64,000 bases of DNA from JAOABC01 sp041287495 (GTDB taxonomy: Bacteria > Aquificota > Aquificia > Aquificales > Hydrogenothermaceae), in assembly GCA_041287495.1 (NCBI GenBank), contig JBEULE010000036.1, positions 1 to 64,000 of the forward strand, given 5' to 3'. Made by a program: the position numbers and the translations under genes. The notes beneath the pieces are model-generated. The model was not told the DNA's origin. It saw nothing but the letters and a program-made list of their open reading frames with translations, and ran no database searches. How positions within the stretch are numbered: the stretch's first letter is position 1; each line of letters begins with the position of its first letter. Of this stretch, positions 42,598 through 51,846 are shown in pieces.

Positions 42598-42627
42598 AAT
42601 TAGTTATTTTTTACTGGAGGATATAAA

Positions 42628-43059
42628 ATGGATTTAGAAAAAATCAAAGAGAAACTACTTGAGAAAAGACAACAGATACTCTCTTCTTTAGAGGAAGCAT
42701 CAAAGACTGATATAAACGAAAAAACCGGAGTAGAAGATTCTGCAGATACAGTAACAAGCGAACTCAGTAGAGAAACCCATTACAGATTAACCCAGGTAGA
42801 CCTCGAAACTCTATATTTAATAGATTTAGCTTTGAGAAAAATAGAAAACGGAACTTACGGTATATGTGAAGAATGTGGTGCAGTTATAGGTGAAAAGAGA
42901 TTAGAGGCTATCCCTTGGGTAAGATTATGTATAGATTGTAGCCAAAACGAAGAGATTGTAAGGACATTCCAACAGAGAAGTGAAGAGGAGATGCTCTATA
43001 ACATCTTGCCTCCTACAATAGCTGAAGAGGAAGAAACTAAAAATCAACAAACAGAATAA
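42628..43059 (+). CDS. DksA/TraR-family zinc-finger protein
   Basis: The 143-residue protein has an N-terminal coiled-coil hairpin with the acidic tip region and a C4 zinc finger C-x2-C-x17-C-x2-C in CEECGAVIGEKRLEAI...LCIDC. This is the plan of DksA, which binds the RNA polymerase secondary channel and, with ppGpp, adjusts promoters. Whether it is true DksA or a relative is open. GGAGG precedes the ATG; lspA starts 9 bases after its stop. Confidence 0.85.
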   Translation: MDLEKIKEKLLEKRQQILSSLEEASKTDINEKTGVEDSADTVTSELSRETHYRLTQVDLETLYLIDLALRKIENGTYGICEECGAVIGEKRLEAIPWVRLCIDCSQNEEIVRTFQQRSEEEMLYNILPPTIAEEEETKNQQTE

Positions 43060-43068
43060 GGGGTTTTA

Positions 43069-43551
43069 GTGAAGTTATACTACTATTTTATAGTATCTGT
43101 ATTTATAGTTATCTTAGATCTGTTAACCAAAAGGTTAGCTGAAACTTATCTATCAGATAAAGTCTTAGAAGTGATTCCTGGATTTTTTAATCTTGTTCTT
43201 GTATGGAATAACGGTGCAGCTTTTGGTATACTGGCAGATACTCCGGAAACTATAAGGAGATTAATTTTAGTTGGTTCATCAACAATAGCAGCTATTATAA
43301 CTACCGTCTATGTTTTAAAAAAACATAATACATTATCTATGTTAGAGATAATAGCTCTTTCTCTCATAGCCGGAGGGGCAATCGGAAATCTTTACGATAG
43401 ACTATTTTTAGGCTCTGTTAGAGATTTTCTTGACTTTTATATATCAACCTATCACTGGCCGGCTTTTAATATTGCAGATGCTTCTATATCAGTAGGAATT
43501 GTCTTATTTTTATTTATAGAACTTTTTTACAAAAATAAGGGTAAGGTATAA
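43069..43551 (+). CDS. lspA: Lipoprotein signal peptidase
   Basis: LspA cleaves the signal peptide of diacylated prolipoproteins. The 160-residue membrane protein has four helices and both catalytic aspartate motifs: GNLYDRLFLGSVRDFLDF and FNIADASISVG, plus the N-terminal LDLLTKRLAE and WNNGAAFGIL. It starts with GTG after AGGGG. Lipoproteins for it to process occur in the window (25710). Confidence 0.95.
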   Translation: MKLYYYFIVSVFIVILDLLTKRLAETYLSDKVLEVIPGFFNLVLVWNNGAAFGILADTPETIRRLILVGSSTIAAIITTVYVLKKHNTLSMLEIIALSLIAGGAIGNLYDRLFLGSVRDFLDFYISTYHWPAFNIADASISVGIVLFLFIELFYKNKGKV

Positions 43552-43586
43552 AATATTATTATTATAAGTCAGTTTTGGAGGAAAAA

Positions 43587-46379
43587 TTGATAAACTTTTT
43601 GATAAAAAAGATATTTGGCACAAAAAACGATAGAGAAATTAAGAAACTAAGAGAATTTGTAAATAAGATAAACAAACTTGAACCGGAACTTGATACTCTA
43701 TCAAATAAAGAACTTATAAACGAAAGTCTAAAGTTAAAAGAGAAGATACAGACTGATAACCATATATCAACAGCTATAACCGAAGGAGAGATAACAGAGG
43801 AGGTAATAAGGGGATTTGCCATAGCAAGAGAAGCAGCAAAGAGAACCCTTGGACTTAGACCTTTTGATGTTCAGTTAATTGGTGCTTTGGCTCTCCACAG
43901 AGGAATGATAGCAGAGATGAAGACTGGAGAAGGAAAAACACTGGTTGCAGCTATTGCAACTTATATTAATGCATTAACTGGAAAAGGAGTTCATGTTGTT
44001 ACGGTAAATGATTATCTTGCCAAAAGAGATGCCCTACAGATGGGAAGTTTGTATAAATTCCTTGGACTTTCTGTAGGAGTAATAAATACAAACTCTGTAT
44101 CTTATCTGATAGAATGGGCAAATGAAGAAGCTTTTAAAAAAGCTGTGGAACTTGACAAAAGAGTTTGGGAAAAAGGATATTTTGGTGAGCTTCTTCCTCC
44201 AGAAAAACTTGATGTAGAAGCCAAAAAAGATTTCTTCACCGTTGTACAAGAATGTGAGAGAAGAATGTCATACGAAGCTGATATAACCTACGGAACAAAC
44301 AATGAGTTTGGTTTTGACTATTTAAGAGATAATATGGTATTTTCAAAAGACCAGATAGTTCAAATCAAAGGGCACCACTTTGCCATAGTTGATGAAGTTG
44401 ACTCTATTCTTATAGATGAAGCTAGGACACCTTTGATAATTTCAGGGCCTTCTGGAGAAGATGTTTCTATATACTATGCAACCGATGGATTTGTAAAAAC
44501 ACTTATTAAAGATGAAGATTACATAGTAGACGAGAAGAATAAAACAGCTGTTTTAACAGAAAAAGGTGTAGAAAAGGCAGAGAAATACTTCTCAATAGAA
44601 AACTTATATGACCCTAAAAATGTAAATCTACTACATGCTATAAATCAATCTCTAAGAGCAAATACACTTTTCCACAGAGACAGAGAGTATGTAGTGAAAG
44701 ATGGAGAAGTTATCATAGTAGATGAATTTACTGGAAGACTTATGCCGGGAAGAAGGTGGTCTGATGGCCTCCATCAGGCAATAGAGGCAAAAGAAGGTGT
44801 TAAAATACAAGCAGAAAACCAAACCCTTGCAACCATCACATTCCAAAACTACTTTAGAATGTACAAAAAACTTTCTGGAATGACAGGAACAGCTGAAACA
44901 GAATCTCTTGAGTTTAAAGAGATATATAATCTTGATGTCCTCGTTATACCTACAAATAAACCGGTTATAAGAAAAGATTATCCGGATTTAGTCTATAAAA
45001 CCAAAAAAGAGAAATTTAATCAGGTAGTAGAAGAAATAGAGAGATTACACAGAGAGGGAAGACCGGTATTAGTAGGAACGGTGTCTGTTGAAACTTCTGA
45101 ATTCTTATCTGGATTACTTAAAAAGAGAGGAATACCCCACAATGTTTTAAATGCAAAGAACCACGAAAGGGAAGCTGAAATAATAGCACAGGCAGGAAGG
45201 ATAGGAGCTGTAACAATATCTACAAATATGGCAGGGAGAGGAACTGATATACTACTTGGGGGAAATCCGGAATTTTTAGCCAAAGAGTTGCTTAAGAAAA
45301 AAGGTTTAACTCCAGAAGAAGCAACTGAAGAAGAATATGCTAAAGCATTAAAAGAAGCACAAAAAATAACCTTAGAAGAGAAGCAGAAAGTTATCCAACT
45401 TGGAGGACTTGCAGTTATAGGAACAGAGAGACACGAAAGCAGAAGGATAGACAACCAGCTAAGAGGTAGAGCCGGAAGACAGGGAGATCCGGGAAGCTCA
45501 AGATTTTACCTTTCTCTTGAAGATGACCTCCTAAGACTATTTGGTGGAGACAGACTTATAAGCCTTATGGATAGGTTAAAAATTCCGGAAAATGAACCGA
45601 TTGAAAGCACAATGGTTACTAAAGCAATAGAAAATGCCCAGAAGAGAGTGGAAGGACAGAACTTCCAGATAAGAAAGAGACTGTTAGAATTTGATGATGT
45701 TATGAACAAACAGAGACAAGTTATATACTCTCTAAGAAAAGATATACTTGAAGGACAGAACTTAAAAGATGAACTCATGCTTTGGTTAACGGATGTTACA
45801 CTCTACTTTTTAGATAGATATGCTCCTGCTGAAGAATATCAAGAAAAATGGGATTTAGAAGAACTCAGAAAAACATTTAAAGAGTGGCTTGGTGTAGATG
45901 TTGATATTCCGGACAAAGAGTGGGATAGGAAAGAACTTGAAGAACATATACTAAAACAGATTGAAGAGTACTACAACAGTAAAGAAAATTACTACGGCTC
46001 TTCCCTCCTAAGAGAGTTTGAGAGATTTATGACACTTCAAGTGTTAGATTCTCTATGGAAAGAGCATCTTCATAACCTTGACAGACTAAGAGAGAGTGTA
46101 TATTTAAGAGGATACGCACAGAGAGACCCATTGGTAGAGTATAAAAAAGAATCTTTTGAGCTGTTTGAAGATATGATGTTTAAATTAAAGTACAACACCC
46201 TTGAATATCTGTATAAACTTCAAATTCAATCAGAAGAGTCCTTGGAAGAAGAAAAATTAAGAAAAGAAAAGGAATCTGAAAAAGTTTTAAAAAATGCATC
46301 ACAGAATATAAAGCCAGAAGAAGAAAAAAAGAAAAAGATAATAAAATATAAGAACAGAATAGAGAAGAGAAAAAAATGA
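43587..46379 (+). CDS. secA: Protein translocase ATPase SecA
   Basis: SecA drives preproteins through SecYEG. Walker A MKTGEGKTLVA, IVDEVDSILIDEAR and the helicase motif GRAGRQGDPGSSRFYLSLEDDLLRLF are intact. An extra segment of about 50 residues (about 167-220) interrupts NBD1 between VGVI and the canonical YEADITYGTNNEFGF; long SecA inserts at this place have been described in Aquificales. The C-terminal zinc finger is missing and replaced by a lysine-rich tail. I start it at the TTG at 43587, 5 bases after GGAGG, giving 930 residues. Confidence 0.95.
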   Translation: MINFLIKKIFGTKNDREIKKLREFVNKINKLEPELDTLSNKELINESLKLKEKIQTDNHISTAITEGEITEEVIRGFAIAREAAKRTLGLRPFDVQLIGALALHRGMIAEMKTGEGKTLVAAIATYINALTGKGVHVVTVNDYLAKRDALQMGSLYKFLGLSVGVINTNSVSYLIEWANEEAFKKAVELDKRVWEKGYFGELLPPEKLDVEAKKDFFTVVQECERRMSYEADITYGTNNEFGFDYLRDNMVFSKDQIVQIKGHHFAIVDEVDSILIDEARTPLIISGPSGEDVSIYYATDGFVKTLIKDEDYIVDEKNKTAVLTEKGVEKAEKYFSIENLYDPKNVNLLHAINQSLRANTLFHRDREYVVKDGEVIIVDEFTGRLMPGRRWSDGLHQAIEAKEGVKIQAENQTLATITFQNYFRMYKKLSGMTGTAETESLEFKEIYNLDVLVIPTNKPVIRKDYPDLVYKTKKEKFNQVVEEIERLHREGRPVLVGTVSVETSEFLSGLLKKRGIPHNVLNAKNHEREAEIIAQAGRIGAVTISTNMAGRGTDILLGGNPEFLAKELLKKKGLTPEEATEEEYAKALKEAQKITLEEKQKVIQLGGLAVIGTERHESRRIDNQLRGRAGRQGDPGSSRFYLSLEDDLLRLFGGDRLISLMDRLKIPENEPIESTMVTKAIENAQKRVEGQNFQIRKRLLEFDDVMNKQRQVIYSLRKDILEGQNLKDELMLWLTDVTLYFLDRYAPAEEYQEKWDLEELRKTFKEWLGVDVDIPDKEWDRKELEEHILKQIEEYYNSKENYYGSSLLREFERFMTLQVLDSLWKEHLHNLDRLRESVYLRGYAQRDPLVEYKKESFELFEDMMFKLKYNTLEYLYKLQIQSEESLEEEKLRKEKESEKVLKNASQNIKPEEEKKKKIIKYKNRIEKRKK

Positions 46380-47893
46380 GGAAGGAAGGGATATATAAGT
46401 TAGAGGATGGACAGTTTAAAATTGAGGGGTATGAGATACTTGCAGACTTTCCTCACTTAATTGTAAACACAAAACTTGATCTTTCTACTTTTTTATTACA
46501 CCTAAAACAGATAGAAAAAGAAGATAAAACCCTTAAATACCATTTAAATATAAAAATGGAGACTTTGAAAAATCATTTAGATGAAGTTGTAAATGCACTT
46601 AGTAAATCTCCGATTAAAGAATGTATTGTTATAGAACTTCTTGAAGAAGATATAGATGAAAAGATATTGGAAGAAATAGTTAGTAAGCTGTTGCTAAATA
46701 GTGTAAAAATATCTATAGATGATTTTGGAACAAAAAGTTCCAATTTTGATAGATTATTAAAGTATAAAGATATAGTAGATAGCATAAAGATAGATAGAAT
46801 ACTATGGAAAAACATGCCGTATGTGATAGAGGCTATAGTCAAAGAATCAAAAGCAGATATAATCGCGGAAAAAGTAGAAACAGAAGAAGAAATTAAGAGT
46901 TTAGAAAAAATGGGAATTAGATTATTTCAAGGTTGGTATTTTAAAAGCAATTTTGATAAAGTTATCAAAAAATCCCGTGAACTTGAACTAAATGATTTTG
47001 AAGAAGAGACAATGAGTTATCTGTTAAAAGAAGCCATAAAAATGACAAAAAAATCTGGACAGATTGCAGATATAGAAACTCTTCTTGAAAATTTTAAATA
47101 TTTATACTTTGCTTATAAGTTGAACGTACCTGTAAATAGTGAAGAGTTTTCAAAAATAAAAAATTTTACTAAAAGTAACAAAAAAATCTCTTCAGATAGT
47201 TTACCAATAGATATCACAACTACAGAAATTAAACTCATAAATTATGCAATCGGTGAATTAAAAATATTAAGTGAAGAGATTGGAGATACATTAAAATCTT
47301 TAAGAAAAGCAATAATAACTAAAGATATAGATAGTATAGAAAATATCTACATAAAATTTGATAAAAAAGTTAAAAATATAGAGATAGATTTAAAAGAGAA
47401 AATTTTAGATATGAAGATATTAGTTTCTACTAAATATAATCCTGCTATTGAAGGCTTGTTATCAAGAAATAATCTCAGGGGAGTTATATTAAACGCTCAT
47501 TTAGAGTATAAAAGATCTACTGGCAATTACTTCGTAATTGGAATTGTTGTCCCAACGTTAACAGAAATCTATAATGCACTTTCATATAACTTTTATGAAC
47601 ATGCAGTTAAAGATATTCTTAACATTTTAAGAAGAGTTTTTTTTTCGGATACCCCAATTATAAATTATGATTTAGAAACATTTTTAGTGTTGAAAAAAAA
47701 CAGTAATGAAAATTCAGTTAAAAATATAGCAAAAAGATTGGAAGGTATTTTAAATAAACATGAGATACTGCTTAACAAAAAATTCTACAATTTAAAATCT
47801 AAAATTGGTTATATATATCCAACAGAAGATGAAAATATAGATGATGTTGTTTTAAAAGTTGAATCTATGATTTATGAACTTAAACACTTTTAA
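46376..47893 (+). CDS. EAL-domain protein with a degenerate C-terminal GGDEF-like domain
   Basis: The first 200 of 505 residues form an EAL domain, the c-di-GMP phosphodiesterase fold. The metal and catalytic positions are all occupied: E20 (EIL for EAL), N58, E87, D115-D116 (IDDFG), K138 (KID), E165 and Q185. A helical middle follows. The last 150 residues have the secondary-structure flow of a GGDEF domain, with the signature replaced by DLETF (about 426-430) and a final SKIGYIYPTEDENIDD, so it is probably not a cyclase. It overlaps secA by 4 bases and hemD (convergent) by 14. Catalysis is plausible, not certain. Confidence 0.75.
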   Translation: MRKEGIYKLEDGQFKIEGYEILADFPHLIVNTKLDLSTFLLHLKQIEKEDKTLKYHLNIKMETLKNHLDEVVNALSKSPIKECIVIELLEEDIDEKILEEIVSKLLLNSVKISIDDFGTKSSNFDRLLKYKDIVDSIKIDRILWKNMPYVIEAIVKESKADIIAEKVETEEEIKSLEKMGIRLFQGWYFKSNFDKVIKKSRELELNDFEEETMSYLLKEAIKMTKKSGQIADIETLLENFKYLYFAYKLNVPVNSEEFSKIKNFTKSNKKISSDSLPIDITTTEIKLINYAIGELKILSEEIGDTLKSLRKAIITKDIDSIENIYIKFDKKVKNIEIDLKEKILDMKILVSTKYNPAIEGLLSRNNLRGVILNAHLEYKRSTGNYFVIGIVVPTLTEIYNALSYNFYEHAVKDILNILRRVFFSDTPIINYDLETFLVLKKNSNENSVKNIAKRLEGILNKHEILLNKKFYNLKSKIGYIYPTEDENIDDVVLKVESMIYELKHF

Positions 47894-48584
47894 TTAATTG
47901 GACAATATCAGCAAATGTAGATTTTGAAGGTATCATATCAACTTTAATTCCGTTTTTTACCGCTTCATTCAGTGTTGTTTTTCCTATAGTTATTACTTTG
48001 GTATTTTTTAGTATATATGATTCAAAAATTTTTAAAAACCCCTTCACTGTAGATGGGCTGGAGAATATTACAAAATCTATTTTACCTTCTTCAAACATTT
48101 TCCTAATCTCTTCTACATTTGAAGGGATATTAAGTTCTGTTTTATATACTGGTATAACATCTACATAAACACCTGAAGGTTTTTTAGTTAAAAGTGTATC
48201 TATACCCTCCAAAGCTCTAACAATACCAACCTTTTTACCTTTAAACTCCAATATATTAGAGTTTATAAAATTTAATATACCCTCAGCAGAAAATTCCTTT
48301 GGAGTTATCACATTTGTATATCCTAAATTTTGTAGTTTTTCTTTAGTTTTTTCTCCTACAGCTATTATTTTTACCTTTTGTAATCTATTAACTTCATCAA
48401 AGAAAAATTTAACACCATTTGAACTGGTAAATATAAGATAATCATAATCCTTTTCATTAAAGTTAAACTCTATAGGATTAAATCTTATTACAGGAAAAGA
48501 AATTGGGTTTAAACCATTTTCTGTAAAAAGAGTTTTAACCTCTTCAAACTGACTTTCTTCTCTGGTTATCAAAACATTCTTCAT
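47880..48584 (-). CDS. hemD: Uroporphyrinogen-III synthase
   Basis: HemD closes and inverts ring D of hydroxymethylbilane for haem and sirohaem. The family diverges strongly in sequence, but the plan is seen: KNVLITREESQFEEVKTLF at the N-terminus, YLIFTSSNGVKFFF, VGEKTKEKLQNLG, VIFSSPSTVKGFL and TIGKTTLNEAVKNG. It starts at the ATG at 48584 or a GTG one codon before; both overlap the dppC stop. Fourth gene of an alaC-dppB-dppC-hemD run. Confidence 0.88.
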   Translation of the reverse strand: MKNVLITREESQFEEVKTLFTENGLNPISFPVIRFNPIEFNFNEKDYDYLIFTSSNGVKFFFDEVNRLQKVKIIAVGEKTKEKLQNLGYTNVITPKEFSAEGILNFINSNILEFKGKKVGIVRALEGIDTLLTKKPSGVYVDVIPVYKTELNIPSNVEEIRKMFEEGKIDFVIFSSPSTVKGFLKIFESYILKNTKVITIGKTTLNEAVKNGIKVDMIPSKSTFADIVQLIKSV

Positions 48585-49636
48585 CACTTTATCAACCTTC
48601 TGAGTTTTGGGTCTAATGCATCTCTCAGTGCATCTCCTAATATATTAAAAGCCAATATAGTTATAAATATAGCCACACCCGGAGCTAAAATCCATGGATA
48701 AGAAGATACTGCTGTGTAGCTCATTGCAGAAGAGAGCATATTACCCCAACTTGCATAAGGTTCTTGGATACCAAGTCCTAATAAGGATAAAGCACTTTCC
48801 CCTAATATATATCCTGGAATAGAAAGTGTAGCAGCTATAAGTAGATATGAATATGTGTTTGGAATTATATGTTTTACGATTATTCTCAAAGAAGAGGCAC
48901 CATAACTTTTTGCTGCTAAAACATACTCTTGTTCCCTAATTGACAAAACCATCCCTCTTACAACCCTTGCAAGACCAGCCCAACTGATAAATGATAGAAT
49001 TACAACTATCATAAAGAAAACTTCTGTTGAAGAAAGATTTATTGGAAAAACTGCCCTTAAAGCGAGCATAAGATAAAAAGATGGAAAAGACATAAGTATC
49101 TCTGATAATCTCATTATGAGATTATCAACTTTTCCTCCAAAATATCCAGAAATACCACCTATAATCGTTCCTATTGTAAAAGAGAGAAAAACTCCTATTA
49201 ATCCAATTGAGAGAGATATCCTTGCACCGTAAAGTATCCTTGAAAATATATCCCTACCAAGATTGTCAGCCCCAAGTAAAAAAATCTTTCCTTCTTTTAC
49301 ACCAAAGAGATGTTTATCTGTTTTAAATATTCCTAATAGATAGTGAGATTCCCCTTCCGTGAAAAAGTATATAGGATACTTCTTAGAGTAATCAACTTTA
49401 TAATACTTATTAATAGGGTCAACCATTTTATATCCGTAAACAAAAGGTCTTAAATGAAAGTTACCTTTCTCATCAAAGAAATGTATCTGGGTAGGAGGAT
49501 GATATGGTGTATCTCTATGTTGTATATCGTAAGGGTATGGAGCTATAAAATCTGCAAATACTGCAAGAAAGTATAAAACAAAAAGTATATTTAAACTTAA
49601 GAATGCAAATCTATTTTTACTGATAGCTTCTATCAT
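48584..49636 (-). CDS. Peptide/nickel-type ABC transporter permease (DppC-like)
   Basis: This 350-residue inner-membrane permease has the family N-terminal segment, a large periplasmic loop (about 35-125), then FLLGADNLGRDIFSRILYGAR and the EAA loop AAKSYGASSLRIIVKHIIPN contacting the ATPase. It pairs with the DppB-like gene (4-base overlap). No ATPase or binding protein is adjacent, so substrate and partners must be elsewhere. The periplasmic loop is longer than in typical DppC. Confidence 0.9.
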   Translation of the reverse strand: MIEAISKNRFAFLSLNILFVLYFLAVFADFIAPYPYDIQHRDTPYHPPTQIHFFDEKGNFHLRPFVYGYKMVDPINKYYKVDYSKKYPIYFFTEGESHYLLGIFKTDKHLFGVKEGKIFLLGADNLGRDIFSRILYGARISLSIGLIGVFLSFTIGTIIGGISGYFGGKVDNLIMRLSEILMSFPSFYLMLALRAVFPINLSSTEVFFMIVVILSFISWAGLARVVRGMVLSIREQEYVLAAKSYGASSLRIIVKHIIPNTYSYLLIAATLSIPGYILGESALSLLGLGIQEPYASWGNMLSSAMSYTAVSSYPWILAPGVAIFITILAFNILGDALRDALDPKLRRLIK

Positions 49637-50619
49637 TTTAAAACACCTTCAACTTCTCTCTGTCTTATACGAGGATCTAACTTGGCAAGTAGTATATCAG
49701 CTATAAGATTTCCTAGTATTAACATTATAGACCCTATGTATAGTCCTCCCATAACCAGATATAGATCCTGAGATAAAACAGCATCAAGCATAAGCATACC
49801 CATTCCTGGCCAGTTTATTATTATCTCTATAAGAGCGGAGCCAGAAAGTAGAGAAGCTATCTCAAATCCAAGTATTGTTATAAACGGATTAAGGGCATTT
49901 CTTAGTGCATGTTTTAAAATAATATCTTTTTCTGAAAGTCCTTTTGCCCTTGCAAATAAAACATACTCAGATTGAAGTTGTTCTATCATTGTGCTTCTTA
50001 CCAATCTAACTAACCCTGCCAAGGAACCAATACCTATAACCAGAGCCGGAAGACTTACATGCCATAATCTATCTAAAATTTTTTCAAAGAACGTCATATT
50101 TTCATAATTTGGACTGTATGCTCCACCAGTTGGGAAAATACCTGTTTTAACAGCAAAGAATAACATCAAAAAAGCAAAGAAAAAGCCAGGTAAAGACATA
50201 AATGTGAAGGAGAAAATTTGAATAAATTTATCTATTAAACTATTTGGTCTCAAAGCTGCTATAATTCCAAGAGGGATAGCCAAAAGCCAAGCTATAATTC
50301 CAGAGGTAATAGAGAGAAAAAGTGTGTTAATAATCCTATCTTTTATAAGCTCTAAAACTGGCATCTGATAACTGAAAGAGTAACCAAAATCAAATTTAAG
50401 TGCATTTATCAACCATTTAAAATATTGAACTAAAATAGGTTGGTCAAGACCGTAAATCTTTACCATCTGGTTTAATGTTTTTTCTGATATCTGAGGATTC
50501 ATTCTAAGTTGATCAAGATAATCTCCAGGGGCAAGTTGGATAATTAAAAAGGAAAAGAAGGTTATACCTATAAGGAGTGGAATAAGTTGGTATAACCTTT
50601 TAAGAATATAGAGAATCAT
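49633..50619 (-). CDS. Peptide/nickel-type ABC transporter permease (DppB-like)
   Basis: The 328-residue permease begins MILYILKRLYQLIPLLIGITF and has FLIIQLAPGD and the EAA loop ARAKGLSEKDIILKHALRNAL. The family imports di- or oligopeptides, nickel or other small solutes. Overlaps of 4 bases on both sides place it in one translational unit with alaC and dppC. Confidence 0.9.
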   Translation of the reverse strand: MILYILKRLYQLIPLLIGITFFSFLIIQLAPGDYLDQLRMNPQISEKTLNQMVKIYGLDQPILVQYFKWLINALKFDFGYSFSYQMPVLELIKDRIINTLFLSITSGIIAWLLAIPLGIIAALRPNSLIDKFIQIFSFTFMSLPGFFFAFLMLFFAVKTGIFPTGGAYSPNYENMTFFEKILDRLWHVSLPALVIGIGSLAGLVRLVRSTMIEQLQSEYVLFARAKGLSEKDIILKHALRNALNPFITILGFEIASLLSGSALIEIIINWPGMGMLMLDAVLSQDLYLVMGGLYIGSIMLILGNLIADILLAKLDPRIRQREVEGVLK

Positions 50620-51809
50620 TTCATAAGCTTTTTGATATTTCTTATTGCCTGTCTTATCCTTTTATCGTTTTCTACGACGGCAAATCTTACATATCCTTCA
50701 CCGTGTTCACCAAACCCTATTCCGGGAGCAACTGCAACCTTTGCTTCCTTCAGTAACATCATACTAAAATCTATTGAACCCATACCTGCAAATTTTTCCG
50801 GAATCTTAGCCCATAAAAACATAGTAGCTTTTGGTTTCTGAACATTCCAACCTGCCTCATTAAGTCCTTTAACAAGTATGTCAAGTCTTTTACTGTATAT
50901 ATCCGCTGTCTTTTGGACTATTGAATAATCACTTTCCAAAGCTATTATGCTGGCAACCTGTATAGGAGTAAACATTCCATAATCAAGATAACTTTTCAAT
51001 CTCTTAAGATTGTATATAAGAGTCTCATTTCCTAATATAAAACCAACTCTCCAACCTGCCATAGAGAAACCTTTTGTCATTGAGTATGTCTCTACAGCGA
51101 CATCTTTTGCACCTTCAACTTGTAAAATACTTGGTGCTTTATAGCCATCAAAACATAGATCTCCATAAGCAAGGTCGTGGATTATCCATAATCCTTTTTT
51201 CTTAGCAAAAGCTACAATTTCTTTAAAAAAGTCCAATGTAACAGTCATAGTAGTAGGGTTGTTTGGGAAGTTAAGTATAAGAACCTTTGCCTCTGGATAT
51301 GAATCTTCATAAGAATCGTATATATTCTTTAAAAACTGTTCCTGTTTTTCTTCATCTGAACCTTCAAGAGGAAGTGGAACTGTTAAAACACTTGCACCTG
51401 CTATAACCGGAGCATAGTAATGTATTGGATATCTTGGACTTGGCACCATGGCTATATCGCCAGGTTCAAGCATTGCAAGTAGTAAATGGGCAAGCCCTTC
51501 TTTTGAACCAATTGTCATTATGGCCTCTTTTTCTGGGTCTAACTCTACACCATACCTATTTTTATAAAAATCACAAATAGCTTTTCTTAGTCTTGGAATA
51601 CCCTGGGACATTGAGTATCTATGGGTAGTTTTCTTTTTTGCTGATTCACATAGCTTATCTATTATATGTTGAGCAGGAGGTAAGTCAGGATTTCCCATAC
51701 CAAAATCTATAATATCTTCACCTTCTTTCCTCATTTTAGCTTTAAGTTCATTTACTACTGCAAAGACATATTGGGGCAGTCTCTTTATTCGTGGAAACTC
51801 TTCTGGCAT
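50616..51809 (-). CDS. alaC: Alanine-type aminotransferase (AlaC family)
   Basis: The class I aminotransferase (397 residues) opens FPRIKRLPQYVFAVVNELK and IIDFGMGNPDLPP, as in AlaC. It has VLILNFPNNPTT, the PLP lysine in YSMTKGFSMAGWRVGF, and YVRFAVVENDKRIRQAIRNIKK. It probably interconverts pyruvate and alanine; LL-diaminopimelate or aspartate activity is a less likely alternative. It is the first gene of a four-gene leftward run. Confidence 0.85.
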   Translation of the reverse strand: MPEEFPRIKRLPQYVFAVVNELKAKMRKEGEDIIDFGMGNPDLPPAQHIIDKLCESAKKKTTHRYSMSQGIPRLRKAICDFYKNRYGVELDPEKEAIMTIGSKEGLAHLLLAMLEPGDIAMVPSPRYPIHYYAPVIAGASVLTVPLPLEGSDEEKQEQFLKNIYDSYEDSYPEAKVLILNFPNNPTTMTVTLDFFKEIVAFAKKKGLWIIHDLAYGDLCFDGYKAPSILQVEGAKDVAVETYSMTKGFSMAGWRVGFILGNETLIYNLKRLKSYLDYGMFTPIQVASIIALESDYSIVQKTADIYSKRLDILVKGLNEAGWNVQKPKATMFLWAKIPEKFAGMGSIDFSMMLLKEAKVAVAPGIGFGEHGEGYVRFAVVENDKRIRQAIRNIKKLMK

Positions 51810-51846
51810 CTTCTCACCTCATAAGCTTTTCTTAAAAATTATAACA

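Noticed and set aside
43575..43586. SecA start at TTG 43575
   Set aside because: It lies upstream of and overlaps the GGAGG site that serves the TTG at 43587.
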